Shown piece after piece: positions 42,062 to 50,166 of a stretch of DNA of 64,000 bases. This DNA is from Massilia kyonggiensis (GTDB lineage: Bacteria; Pseudomonadota; Gammaproteobacteria; Burkholderiales; Burkholderiaceae_D), in NCBI RefSeq assembly GCF_024756235.1, contig NZ_JANUGY010000002.1:62001-126000 (forward strand), written 5' to 3'. A program made the position numbers and the translations under genes. How positions within the stretch are numbered: the first letter of the stretch is position 1; each line of letters begins with the position of its first letter. Below the pieces are notes generated by a model, which saw nothing but the letters and a program-made list of their open reading frames with translations, did not search any database and was not told the origin of the DNA.

Positions 42062-42391
42062 ATGGCAAACCAAGGCAACAATCAAGGCGGCAACAAGGGC
42101 AACAACCAGAGCGGCGATACCAGCAACCGCGGTTTCGCATCGATGGACCCGCAGAAGCAGCGTGAAATCGCCTCGGAAGGCGGCAAGGCTGCACACGCCT
42201 CGGGCAACGCCCACGAGTTCACGTCGGAAGAGGCACGCCGTGCCGGCTCGATGAGCCACAAGAACGACGGCAACCAGCAGAGCCAGAACCAGGGTGGCGG
42301 CAATCAGCAAAGCGGAAACAGCACCCGCGGCGGCACGCCGGAGCAGCACGCCAAGGCCGGCTCGCAGAGCCACAAGAACGACCGCAAGTAA
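42062..42391 (+). CDS. KGG-repeat stress protein (GsiB-like)
   Basis: A 109-residue, very hydrophilic Gly/Asn/Gln-rich protein. The KGG motif occurs in 'GFASMDPQKQREIASEGGKA', and a second related unit 'TPEQHAKAGSQSHKND' follows 'SEEARRAGSMSHKND'. Proteins with these repeats (GsiB in B. subtilis, a sigma-B target; YciG/ConA-10-like elsewhere) resemble desiccation-protective hydrophilins. ATG 42062 has TGGAGG upstream. Its closeness to the stressosome operon is suggestive only. Confidence 0.88.
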   Translation: MANQGNNQGGNKGNNQSGDTSNRGFASMDPQKQREIASEGGKAAHASGNAHEFTSEEARRAGSMSHKNDGNQQSQNQGGGNQQSGNSTRGGTPEQHAKAGSQSHKNDRK

Positions 42392-42702
42392 CCGGATGCG
42401 TTGAGCGCCGCAGGCAGGCCGCGTCCCCGGCACCCCCGGTGAGTTCGCATGCTGCCCGACCGTTCCGTATCACGCACACAATGTGCCAGACACCGCCAGC
42501 CCTTCGAGGCTGGCGGTGTCGTTTCGTGCGTCCGGTCGACTACTACATGATCCGTGAGCTGAGCAGTAAATTTACTACATTTTCCCATTAACTGAGCATT
42601 TTCTTGCTCATTGTTAGCGATAGCAGCCATTTTCTGGCGCGGCATGCTTGGGCGATCCGGTCCGATGGAGTACCATTGCTCATCATTTAACTAGGGTATG
42701 CC
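42392..42702. other. Intergenic region with AT-rich repeats
   Basis: No convincing gene. It holds a strong hairpin (42489–42520), a perfect palindrome AGTAAATTTACT (42565–42576), TACTACAT twice (42541–42548 and 42573–42580) and an inverted repeat TGAGCA-N6-TGCTCA (42593–42610). These lie upstream of the oxidoreductase and may form its control region. Confidence 0.5.
42489..42520 (+). terminator. Hairpin terminator after the KGG gene
   Basis: GACACCGCCAGCC and GGCTGGCGGTGTC (13-bp perfect stem) around CTTCGA. Followed by GTTTCGTG, so only a short T-tract. Confidence 0.78.
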
Positions 42703-43689
42703 ATGCGTGCTATAGAAATTGTCCAACCTGGCGGACCGGAGGTGCTCAAGCCGTGCGAGCGCCCCATGCCGCAATTGAAACCGGGTGAGGTGCTCATCCG
42801 CGTTCACGCGGCCGGCGTCAACCGGCCCGACGTGTTCCAGCGGCTGGGCCAGTATCCCGTTCCGCCCGGCGCGTCCGACCTGCCGGGGCTGGAAGTGGCC
42901 GGCGAGATCGTCGACGGCGACCTCGGCGACAGCGGCTTCAACAAGGGCGACCTCGTCTGCGCCCTCGTGCAGGGCGGCGGCTATGCCGAGTACTGCGCGG
43001 CGCCGCTCGCGCAGTGCCTGCCGGTCCCACAGGGTCTGAGCCCGCTCGAGGCGGCCGCGCTGCCGGAGACGTTCTTCACGGTGTGGAGCAACGTGTTCCA
43101 GCGCGGCGCACTGGCCGAAGGCGAGACCTTGCTCGTGCAGGGCGGCAGCTCCGGTATCGGCACCACGGCGATCCAGCTGGCGAAAGCGCTGGGCCACCGC
43201 GTGTTCGCGACGGCCGGCAGCGCCGACAAATGCCGCGCGTGCGAAGACCTGGGCGCCGAGCGCGCCATCAACTACAAGACCGAGGACTTCGCGCCCATCG
43301 TCAAGGAACTGACGGGCGGGAAGGGCGTCGACGTCGTGCTCGACATGGTGGGCGGCGACTATGTGGCGCGGGAAATCTCCTGCCTGGCCGACGACGGCCG
43401 CATCGTCATCATCGCGCTGCTGGGCGGGGCGAAGGCCAGCGTCGACCTGGGCCAGGTGCTGCGCCGCCGCCTGACGATCACGGGTTCCACCCTGCGCCCG
43501 CGCCCGGTGGCGTTCAAGGCACAGATCGCCCGCGAACTGCGCGAGCGCGTGTGGCCGCTGCTGGCAGCCGGTCACATCAAACCCGTCATCTACAAGACGT
43601 TCCCGCTCGAAGAAGCCGCGGCCGCGCACGCGCTGATGGAAAGCAGTGCGCACGTCGGCAAGATCATGCTGCATGTCGCCGGGCACTGA
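42703..43689 (+). CDS. NAD(P)H quinone oxidoreductase, PIG3/zeta-crystallin type
   Basis: A 328-residue zinc-free MDR-family reductase. The catalytic-domain start 'MRAIEIVQPGGPEVL' and the cofactor motif 'VQGGSSGIGTTAIQLAKALG' place it with PIG3-like quinone oxidoreductases, which reduce quinones or reactive carbonyls with NADPH. It commonly sits upstream of tpiA in Burkholderiales, probably as an independent transcription unit because tpiA has its own promoter. Confidence 0.92.
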   Translation: MRAIEIVQPGGPEVLKPCERPMPQLKPGEVLIRVHAAGVNRPDVFQRLGQYPVPPGASDLPGLEVAGEIVDGDLGDSGFNKGDLVCALVQGGGYAEYCAAPLAQCLPVPQGLSPLEAAALPETFFTVWSNVFQRGALAEGETLLVQGGSSGIGTTAIQLAKALGHRVFATAGSADKCRACEDLGAERAINYKTEDFAPIVKELTGGKGVDVVLDMVGGDYVAREISCLADDGRIVIIALLGGAKASVDLGQVLRRRLTITGSTLRPRPVAFKAQIARELRERVWPLLAAGHIKPVIYKTFPLEEAAAAHALMESSAHVGKIMLHVAGH

Positions 43690-43744
43690 AACCATAATGA
43701 AAAATACAATGAATAAGCGACTGAACAACCATGCCAGGCCCGGT

Positions 43745-43779
43745 TTGACCGGCTTTTCAACGCCCGTTACAATAACGGG
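43745..43779 (+). promoter_or_regulatory. tpiA promoter with inverted repeat over the -10
   Basis: TTGACC (43745–43750), a 17-base spacer and TACAAT (43768–43773) form a good sigma-70 promoter. CCCGTTA-CAA-TAACGGG (43763–43779) is a perfect inverted repeat centred on the -10 element, a plausible repressor site or leader hairpin. Confidence 0.7.
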
Positions 43780-43800
43780 TTATTTGACCGTGAGGCTGTA

Positions 43801-44547
43801 ATGCGTGCCAAACTCATCGTAGGCAACTGGAAGATGAATGGCAGCCGAGCGGCCAATGAAGCGTTGCTGAAGGGGATCGTCGCCGGACTCCACGGCGCGT
43901 CCGCATCCTGTGCGGTGTGCGTGCCGACGCCGTTCCTGCAGCAGTGCGAAGACGTGCTGACCGGTACGCCGGTCGCATGGGGCGCGCAGGATGTGTCGAT
44001 GCACGCGTTCGGCGCGTACACCGGCGAAGTCTGCGCGAAGATGCTGACCGAATTCGGTTGCCGCTACGTGATCGTCGGCCACTCCGAGCGCCGCGCCTAC
44101 CACCGCGAAGACAGTGCGCTGGTGGCGAAGAAGGCGCTGGCGGTACTGGCCGAAGGGATGACTCCCATCGTGTGCGTCGGCGAAACGCTGGAGCAGCGCG
44201 AAGCGGGCGAGACGGCGCAGGTGGTCGGCGCCCAGCTCGACGCGGTGCTGGAAGCGCTCGACGGGGCATCGGTGGGAAGAATCGTCGTGGCCTATGAGCC
44301 CGTGTGGGCCATCGGCACCGGCCGGAACGCGACGCCGGCGATGGCGCAGGAAGTGCACGCGCAATTGCGCGCGCAGCTGAAGGCGCGCAATGCGGACGCG
44401 GCGGATATCGTGCCGATTTTGTATGGCGGCAGCATGAAGCCGGAGAATGCGAAGGAACTTCTGGCCCAGCCGGATATCGACGGCGGGCTGATCGGCGGCG
44501 CAGCCTTGAAGGCGGAAGATTTTCTTGCCATCATTCGCGCGGCCTGA
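43801..44547 (+). CDS. tpiA: Triose-phosphate isomerase
   Basis: A 248-residue TIM-barrel enzyme that interconverts dihydroxyacetone phosphate and glyceraldehyde 3-phosphate in glycolysis and gluconeogenesis. Catalytic Lys in 'VGNWKMNGS', His in '[11 protein letters not shown]' and Glu in '[12 protein letters not shown]' are all present, as is the phosphate-binding 'GGSMKPEN'. secG follows, an order common in proteobacteria. Confidence 0.97.
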   Translation: MRAKLIVGNWKMNGSRAANEALLKGIVAGLHGASASCAVCVPTPFLQQCEDVLTGTPVAWGAQDVSMHAFGAYTGEVCAKMLTEFGCRYVIVGHSERRAYHREDSALVAKKALAVLAEGMTPIVCVGETLEQREAGETAQVVGAQLDAVLEALDGASVGRIVVAYEPVWAIGTGRNATPAMAQEVHAQLRAQLKARNADAADIVPILYGGSMKPENAKELLAQPDIDGGLIGGAALKAEDFLAIIRAA

Positions 44548-44624
44548 ACAACGCCAGGTTGGTGATTCCATCCGGGCGAAAACACTTTTTGTCATGTAGT
44601 TTCAACCTTGGAATGGAATAAACA

Positions 44625-45065
44625 ATGAACGTGCTGTTCAATCTGGTCGTCGTCGTACAGGTCATCTCCGCGCTGGCCATCATCGGTCTCGTGCTCGTCC
44701 AGCACGGCAAGGGTGCCGACATGGGCGCCGCCTTCGGTTCCGGCGCGTCCGGCAGCCTGTTCGGCGCCAGCGGTTCGTCGAACTTCCTGTCGAAATCGAC
44801 GGCCGTCGCCGCCGCGATCTTCTTCGCGTCGACCCTGGGCCTGGCGTACTTCGGCACCAACCGTCCGCACGCGAGTGTCGGCGGCGGCGTGATGGAGCGC
44901 GTGACCGTCCCTGCGAACAAGGTTCCGGCCGGCGCAGGCGATGCCGTCCCGACCACCGCGCCGGCTCCGGCACCTGTTGCGCCGGCACCGTCGGCGACGC
45001 AGGATGTGCCGGCGCCTGCGCCGGCAGCTGCACCGGCAGCTCCGGCACCCGCGCCTGCCAAGTAA
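44625..45065 (+). CDS. secG: Protein-export membrane protein SecG
   Basis: A 146-residue SecYEG subunit. Two membrane helices (about 3–22 and 53–72) flank 'QHGKGADMGAAFGSGASGSL', the family signature. The C-terminal third (from about 95) is an Ala/Pro/Val-rich low-complexity tail that makes it longer than E. coli SecG (110 aa). Such tails occur in related Burkholderiales. Confidence 0.95.
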   Translation: MNVLFNLVVVVQVISALAIIGLVLVQHGKGADMGAAFGSGASGSLFGASGSSNFLSKSTAVAAAIFFASTLGLAYFGTNRPHASVGGGVMERVTVPANKVPAGAGDAVPTTAPAPAPVAPAPSATQDVPAPAPAAAPAAPAPAPAK

Positions 45066-45231
45066 TTTCGGTGCGACCACTTCCTGCAAGCGCGAGCAGG
45101 GTGGTGTAACATGCTGCGGGCTTCGGTCCGCCAGCGCCGGCGACCGGACTCTCAACTCGGTTCGTCGTAAACACGAGTTTTAAAAAGTTGAGAAAAAGAG
45201 TATTTTTTCTTGGGTTAGCGCAATTTGAGCA

Positions 45232-45261
45232 TTGAAAAATGCTGCTAAGACAGGGTAGAAT
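45232..45261 (+). promoter_or_regulatory. Promoter of tRNA-Leu
   Basis: TTGAAA (45232–45237) and TAGAAT (45256–45261) with an 18-base spacer. The predicted start near 45268 is only a few bases before the mature tRNA 5' end. Confidence 0.65.
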
Positions 45262-45272
45262 ACTGGTCTCCA

Positions 45273-45357
45273 GCCGACGTGGTGAAATTGGTAGACACGC
45301 TATCTTGAGGGGGTAGTGGCGAAAGCTGTGCGAGTTCGAGTCTCGCCGTCGGCACCA
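45273..45357 (+). tRNA. tRNA-Leu (anticodon GAG)
   Basis: An 85-base class II tRNA including an encoded CCA end. The acceptor arms GCCGACG and CGTCGGC pair. The anticodon arm CTATC-TTGAGGG-GGTAG gives anticodon GAG at 45307–45309, a variable arm with its own stem follows, and the T arm reads GCGAG-TTCGAGT-CTCGC. Closely resembles E. coli tRNA-Leu(GAG). The gene lies between secG and nuoA. Confidence 0.96.
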
Positions 45358-45366
45358 AGATACAAG

Positions 45367-45418
45367 AAGCCAGCTAGGGCGCATGAGCTTCCGCTCGTTA
45401 GCACTAGCTGGCTTTTTT
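45367..45418 (+). terminator. Terminator after tRNA-Leu
   Basis: AAGCCAGCTAG and CTAGCTGGCTT form an 11-bp stem closing a larger, partly structured loop, followed by a run of T (45413–45418). It separates the tRNA from the nuo operon. The 236 bases from here to nuoA hold no gene, and I see no convincing promoter by eye. Confidence 0.85.
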
Positions 45419-45654
45419 ACGAGGATCTGTCGGAGGCTTTGAAGAACCGTCCCCTGCGGCGGCCCTTCTGGCCCGAGAAGCCCGGTCGTACGAACGTGCG
45501 GCGAGCCTCGAAGGTCGGGATCGGCAACGCGGAACAGGTGATTGAGAGTCTCCAGTCGTACGATCCTGGTGTAGGCCAACAGCCAGGATTGCGCGATGCG
45601 GTACTGCAGCCCCTGCAGTGTTTTTTCAACCGATCGTTCAACTAAGGCTTCATC

Positions 45655-46014
45655 GTGAACCTCGAGAACTACTTCCCCGTCTTACTCTTCATCGTGATCG
45701 GCACCGTCGTCGGCGTCGCATCGCAGGTGTTGGGCCGTGTCGTCGGTCCGCATCGCCCCGACCCCGCCAAGCTCTCACCGTATGAATGCGGCTTCGAAGC
45801 CTTCGAAGACGCGCGCATGAAGTTCGACGTCCGGTACTACCTGGTCGCGATCCTGTTTATTTTGTTTGATCTGGAAACGGCATTCTTCTTCCCCTGGGGC
45901 GTTTCGATGCGCGAACTGGGCCTGCCTGGATTCCTCACGATGATGGTGTTCATCGTCGAATTCATCGTCGGGTTCTGGTACATCTGGAAGAAAGGTGCCC
46001 TTGATTGGGAATAA
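45655..46014 (+). CDS. nuoA: NADH-quinone oxidoreductase subunit A
   Basis: A 119-residue subunit of the membrane arm of complex I with three membrane helices. '[19 protein letters not shown]' is the conserved loop. Translation begins at GTG 45655, giving the family N-terminus '[12 protein letters not shown]'. First gene of the 14-gene operon; nuoB starts three bases after its stop. Confidence 0.97.
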   Translation: MNLENYFPVLLFIVIGTVVGVASQVLGRVVGPHRPDPAKLSPYECGFEAFEDARMKFDVRYYLVAILFILFDLETAFFFPWGVSMRELGLPGFLTMMVFIVEFIVGFWYIWKKGALDWE

Positions 46015-46017
46015 GCC

Positions 46018-46494
46018 ATGGCTATTGAAGGCGTTTTAAACGAAGGTTTTGTCACTACCACAGCCGACAAACTGATCAACTGGGCGCGTACCGGGTCGAT
46101 GTGGCCCATGACGTTTGGCCTGGCATGCTGTGCGGTCGAGATGATGCACGCGGGTGCCGCGCGCTATGACCTCGACCGTTTCGGCGTTGTGTTCCGCCCG
46201 TCGCCGCGCCAGTCCGACGTGATGATCGTGGCCGGTACCCTGTGCAACAAGATGGCACCTGCGCTGCGCAAGGTGTACGACCAGATGGCCGAGCCGCGCT
46301 GGGTCATCTCGATGGGTTCGTGCGCCAACGGCGGCGGCTACTACCACTACTCGTACTCCGTCGTGCGCGGCTGCGACCGCATCGTTCCGGTCGACGTCTA
46401 CGTCCCGGGCTGCCCGCCGACCGCCGAGGCCCTGTTGTACGGCATCATTCAGCTCCAGAATAAGATCCAGCGCACCAATACCATCGCGCGATAA
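46018..46494 (+). CDS. nuoB: NADH-quinone oxidoreductase subunit B (cluster N2)
   Basis: A 158-residue subunit at the junction of the two arms, carrying [4Fe-4S] cluster N2 that reduces quinone. Ligands are the tandem C37–C38, C102 in '[13 protein letters not shown]' and C132 in '[11 protein letters not shown]'. Length and spacing are standard. Confidence 0.98.
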   Translation: MAIEGVLNEGFVTTTADKLINWARTGSMWPMTFGLACCAVEMMHAGAARYDLDRFGVVFRPSPRQSDVMIVAGTLCNKMAPALRKVYDQMAEPRWVISMGSCANGGGYYHYSYSVVRGCDRIVPVDVYVPGCPPTAEALLYGIIQLQNKIQRTNTIAR

Positions 46495-46512
46495 TCCAAG
46501 CCGGTTTCAACC

Positions 46513-47106
46513 ATGACGACAAAAATCGAAGCCCTCGAACTCGCCCTGAAGAATGCTCTGGGCGAGGGCGCTGCCATTACCGTGGCGCTGGGCGAAGTAA
46601 CGGTAGTGGTGAAGGCCAGTGACTACCTGGCCTCCATGCAAAAGCTGCGCGATGATCCCGCGCTGCGTTTCCAGGAACTCGTCGACCTGTGCGGCGTCGA
46701 CTACTCGTCCTACGGCGAAGGCACGTGGGACGGTTTGCGTTTCGCGGTCGTGTCGCACCTGCTGTCGATCGAGCACAACTGGCGTGTGCGCGTCCGCGTG
46801 TTCTGCCCGGACGACGACATGCCGCTGGTCGACTCCGTCACGAGCATCTGGCGCAACGCCAACTGGTTCGAGCGTGAAGCGTTCGACCTGTTCGGCATCC
46901 TGTTCGAAGGCCACGGCGACCTGCGCCGCATCCTCACCGACTACGGCTTCATCGGCCACCCGTTCCGCAAGGACTTCCCGATCTCCGGCTATGTCGAGAT
47001 GCGTTACGACCCCGAGCAGAAACGCGTGATCTACCAACCCGTGACGATCGAGCCGCGCGAGAACATTCCGCGCGTGATCCGCGAAGAAACCTACGGGATG
47101 AAATAA
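46513..47106 (+). CDS. nuoC: NADH-quinone oxidoreductase subunit C
   Basis: A 197-residue 30-kDa-type subunit of the connecting region. '[25 protein letters not shown]' (signature seen in part) and '[19 protein letters not shown]' identify it. It is separate from NuoD, as in alpha- and betaproteobacteria, unlike the NuoCD fusion of E. coli. Its stop overlaps the nuoD start by one base. Confidence 0.97.
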   Translation: MTTKIEALELALKNALGEGAAITVALGEVTVVVKASDYLASMQKLRDDPALRFQELVDLCGVDYSSYGEGTWDGLRFAVVSHLLSIEHNWRVRVRVFCPDDDMPLVDSVTSIWRNANWFEREAFDLFGILFEGHGDLRRILTDYGFIGHPFRKDFPISGYVEMRYDPEQKRVIYQPVTIEPRENIPRVIREETYGMK

Positions 47107-48359
47107 TGGCTGAGCTTAAGAATTACACCCTGAACTTTGGTCCGCAGCACCCGGCAGCGCACGGCGTGCTGCGTCTCGTGCTGGAACTGGACGGCGAGGT
47201 CATCCAGCGTGCCGACCCCCACATCGGCCTGCTGCACCGCGGCACCGAGAAGCTGGCCGAGACCCGCACCTACCTGCAGTCCGTGCCGTACATGGACCGC
47301 CTCGACTACGTCTCGATGATGTGCAACGAGCACGGCTACGTGCTGGCCATCGAGAAGCTGCTGGGCATCGAGGTGCCGATCCGTGCGCAGTACATCCGCA
47401 CGATGTTCGACGAGATCACCCGGATCCTGAACCACCTGATGTGGCTGGGCGCGCACGCGCTGGACATCGGTGCGATGGGCCCGTTCCTGTACGCGTTCCG
47501 CGACCGCGAAGACCTGTTCGACGTCTATGAGGCCGTGTCGGGCGCGCGCATGCACGCGGCCTACTACCGCCCGGGCGGCGTGTACCGCGACCTGCCGGAC
47601 GTGATGCCGAAGCACCGCGAATCGCCGCTGCGCAGCAAGAAGGCCATCGACGAACTGAACGAAACCCGCCAGGGCTCCGTGCTGGACTTCATCGAACAGT
47701 TCACGAAGCGCTTCGACGGCTATGTCGACGAATACGAGACCCTGCTGACCGACAACCGTATCTGGAAACAGCGTACCGTCGGCATCGGCGTCGTGACGCC
47801 GGAAGACGCGATGGGCATGGGCTTCTCGGGCCCGATGCTGCGCGGTTCGGGCATCGCCTGGGACCTGCGCAAGGTCCAGCCGTACGCCGCGTACGACAAG
47901 GTGGAATTCGACGTCCCGGTCGGCACCAACGGCGACTCGTACGACCGTTACCTCGTGCGCGTGGAAGAGCTGCGCCAGTCGAACCGCATCATCAAGCAAT
48001 GCGTCGCCTGGCTGAAGGCCAACCCGGGCCCGGTCATGACGAACAACCACAAGGTCGCCCCGCCGTCGCGCGTGGACATGAAGACCAACATGGAATCGCT
48101 GATCCACCACTTCAAGCTGTTCACCGAAGGCTTCCACGTCCCGCCGGGCGAGGCCTACGCAGCGGTCGAACACCCGAAGGGCGAGTTCGGCATTTACATC
48201 GTCTCGGACGGCGCCAACAAGCCGTACCGCCTGAAGATCCGCACCCCGGACTATGTCCACCTGCAATCGCTCGATGAAATGGCGCGCGGTCACATGATCG
48301 CCGACGCCGTCACCATCATCGGCACGCAGGACATCGTGTTCGGCTCGATCGACCGATAA
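47106..48359 (+). CDS. nuoD: NADH-quinone oxidoreductase subunit D
   Basis: A 417-residue 49-kDa-type subunit that forms the quinone site with NuoB. '[20 protein letters not shown]' at the N-terminus contains the conserved His involved in quinone reduction. '[14 protein letters not shown]' and the C-terminal '[12 protein letters not shown]' complete the picture. Confidence 0.98.
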   Translation: MAELKNYTLNFGPQHPAAHGVLRLVLELDGEVIQRADPHIGLLHRGTEKLAETRTYLQSVPYMDRLDYVSMMCNEHGYVLAIEKLLGIEVPIRAQYIRTMFDEITRILNHLMWLGAHALDIGAMGPFLYAFRDREDLFDVYEAVSGARMHAAYYRPGGVYRDLPDVMPKHRESPLRSKKAIDELNETRQGSVLDFIEQFTKRFDGYVDEYETLLTDNRIWKQRTVGIGVVTPEDAMGMGFSGPMLRGSGIAWDLRKVQPYAAYDKVEFDVPVGTNGDSYDRYLVRVEELRQSNRIIKQCVAWLKANPGPVMTNNHKVAPPSRVDMKTNMESLIHHFKLFTEGFHVPPGEAYAAVEHPKGEFGIYIVSDGANKPYRLKIRTPDYVHLQSLDEMARGHMIADAVTIIGTQDIVFGSIDR

Positions 48360-48376
48360 GAAGGGTAGAAAAGATT

Positions 48377-48853
48377 ATGTTATCTGAGCAGTGCTTGAAA
48401 AAAATCGACCGCGAGTTGGCCAAGTATCCGGCCGACCAGCGCCAGTCGGCCGTGATGGCCGCGCTGGCCCACGCGCAAGTCGAAAAGGGCTGGCTGTCGC
48501 CGGAAACGATGCAGGAAGTGGCCGACTACATCGGCATGCCCGCCATCGCCGTGCAGGAAGTCGCCACCTTCTACAACATGTACAACATCAAGCCGGTCGG
48601 CAAGCACAAGATCACCGTGTGCACCAACCTGCCGTGCGCCCTGTCGGGCGGCGAGCGTGCCGCCCAGCGCATCAAGGATGCCCTCGGCATCAATTTCCGC
48701 GACACGACCGAAGACGGCCAGTTCACCCTGCTGGAAGGCGAGTGCATGGGCGCCTGCGGCGACGCGCCGGTCATGCTGGTGAATAACCACCGCATGTGCT
48801 CGTTCATGTCGGACGAGAAGATCGACGCCCTGCTGGAGGAACTGAACAAATGA
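48377..48853 (+). CDS. nuoE: NADH-quinone oxidoreductase subunit E
   Basis: A 158-residue thioredoxin-like subunit of the NADH-oxidising module with the [2Fe-2S] cluster N1a. Ligands are C82 and C87 ('CTNLPC') and C123 and C127 ('ECMGAC'). Its stop overlaps the nuoF start (ATGA). Confidence 0.97.
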   Translation: MLSEQCLKKIDRELAKYPADQRQSAVMAALAHAQVEKGWLSPETMQEVADYIGMPAIAVQEVATFYNMYNIKPVGKHKITVCTNLPCALSGGERAAQRIKDALGINFRDTTEDGQFTLLEGECMGACGDAPVMLVNNHRMCSFMSDEKIDALLEELNK

Positions 48854-50145
48854 CCAGCCTGCACGACCGCCACATCAATCCGCTGATCCTGAAGGATCTG
48901 AACGGCGACAACTGGCACCTGGAAGACTACGTCAAGCGCGGCGGCTATTCCGCGCTGCGCCGCATCCTGGAAGAGAAGATCGCCCCCGAGGCGATCATCG
49001 CCGACCTCAAGACGTCCGGCCTGCGCGGCCGCGGCGGCGCGGGCTTCCCGACCGGCCTGAAGTGGAGCTTCATGCCGCGCCAGTTCCCGGGCCAGAAATA
49101 CCTCGTCTGCAACACCGACGAAGGCGAACCGGGCACGTTCAAGGACCGCGACATCATCCGCTACAACCCGCACGCGCTGATCGAAGGCATGGCCATCGGT
49201 GCGTACGCGATGGGCATCACCGTGGGCTACAACTACATCCACGGCGAGATCTTCCAGGAATACCTGCGCTTCGAAGAGGCGCTGGAAGAGGCGCGCGCCG
49301 CCGGCTTCCTGGGCGACAAGATCATGGGTTCGGAGTTCTCGTTCCAGCTGCACGCGCACCACGGCTACGGCGCCTACATCTGCGGCGAAGAAACCGCGCT
49401 GCTGGAATCGCTGGAAGGCAAGAAGGGCCAGCCGCGCTTCAAGCCGCCGTTCCCGGCCTCGTTCGGCCTGTACGGCAAGCCGACCACGATCAACAACACG
49501 GAAACGTTCGCAGCCGTCCCGTTCATCCTGAACCTGGGCGCCGCCGAGTACATGGCGCTGGGCAAGCCGAACAACGGCGGCACGAAGATCTTCTCGATCT
49601 CCGGCGACGTCGAACGTCCGGGCAACTACGAAGTCCCGCTGGGCACCCCGTTCGCCAAGCTGATGGAGCTGGCCGGCGGCATGCGCGGTGGCAAGAAGAT
49701 CAAGGCCGTCATCCCGGGCGGTTCGTCGGCACCGGTCGTGCGCGGCGACGTCATGATGCAGACCGACCTGGACTACGACTCGATCGCCAAGGCCGGTTCG
49801 ATGCTGGGTTCGGGCGCCGTGATCGTCATGGACGAGACCCGCTGCATGGTCAAGTCGCTGCTGCGCCTGTCCTACTTCTACTACGAGGAATCGTGCGGCC
49901 AGTGCACGCCGTGCCGTGAAGGTACGGGCTGGATGTACCGCATGGTCCACCGCATCGAACATGGCCAGGGTCGTCCGGAAGACATGGACATGCTGAACTC
50001 GATCGCCGACAACATCCAGGGCCGCACCATTTGCGCACTGGGCGATGCCGCCGCGATGCCGGTTCGCGCCATGATCAAGAACTTCCGCGAAGAATTTGAA
50101 TATCACGTCGAGCACAAGCACTGCCTGGTGCCGACTTACCTCTAA
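48850..50145 (+). CDS. nuoF: NADH-quinone oxidoreductase subunit F
   Basis: A 431-residue subunit that binds NADH, FMN and [4Fe-4S] cluster N3. '[18 protein letters not shown]' is the nucleotide-binding glycine-rich motif, and '[15 protein letters not shown]' plus a later Cys hold the cluster. ATG 48850 is inside the end of nuoE. Confidence 0.98.
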   Translation: MTSLHDRHINPLILKDLNGDNWHLEDYVKRGGYSALRRILEEKIAPEAIIADLKTSGLRGRGGAGFPTGLKWSFMPRQFPGQKYLVCNTDEGEPGTFKDRDIIRYNPHALIEGMAIGAYAMGITVGYNYIHGEIFQEYLRFEEALEEARAAGFLGDKIMGSEFSFQLHAHHGYGAYICGEETALLESLEGKKGQPRFKPPFPASFGLYGKPTTINNTETFAAVPFILNLGAAEYMALGKPNNGGTKIFSISGDVERPGNYEVPLGTPFAKLMELAGGMRGGKKIKAVIPGGSSAPVVRGDVMMQTDLDYDSIAKAGSMLGSGAVIVMDETRCMVKSLLRLSYFYYEESCGQCTPCREGTGWMYRMVHRIEHGQGRPEDMDMLNSIADNIQGRTICALGDAAAMPVRAMIKNFREEFEYHVEHKHCLVPTYL

Positions 50146-50166
50146 ACCAGGTCAGGTAACGATCAA

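Noticed and set aside
42304-42645. Possible minus-strand gene of 113 codons after the KGG gene
   Set aside because: It overlaps the KGG gene in antisense, crosses the strong hairpin at 42489–42520 and has no ribosome site or recognisable sequence.
45316-45645. Open frame of 109 codons starting inside tRNA-Leu
   Set aside because: It begins within the mature tRNA and passes through its terminator, so a real coding gene is very unlikely.
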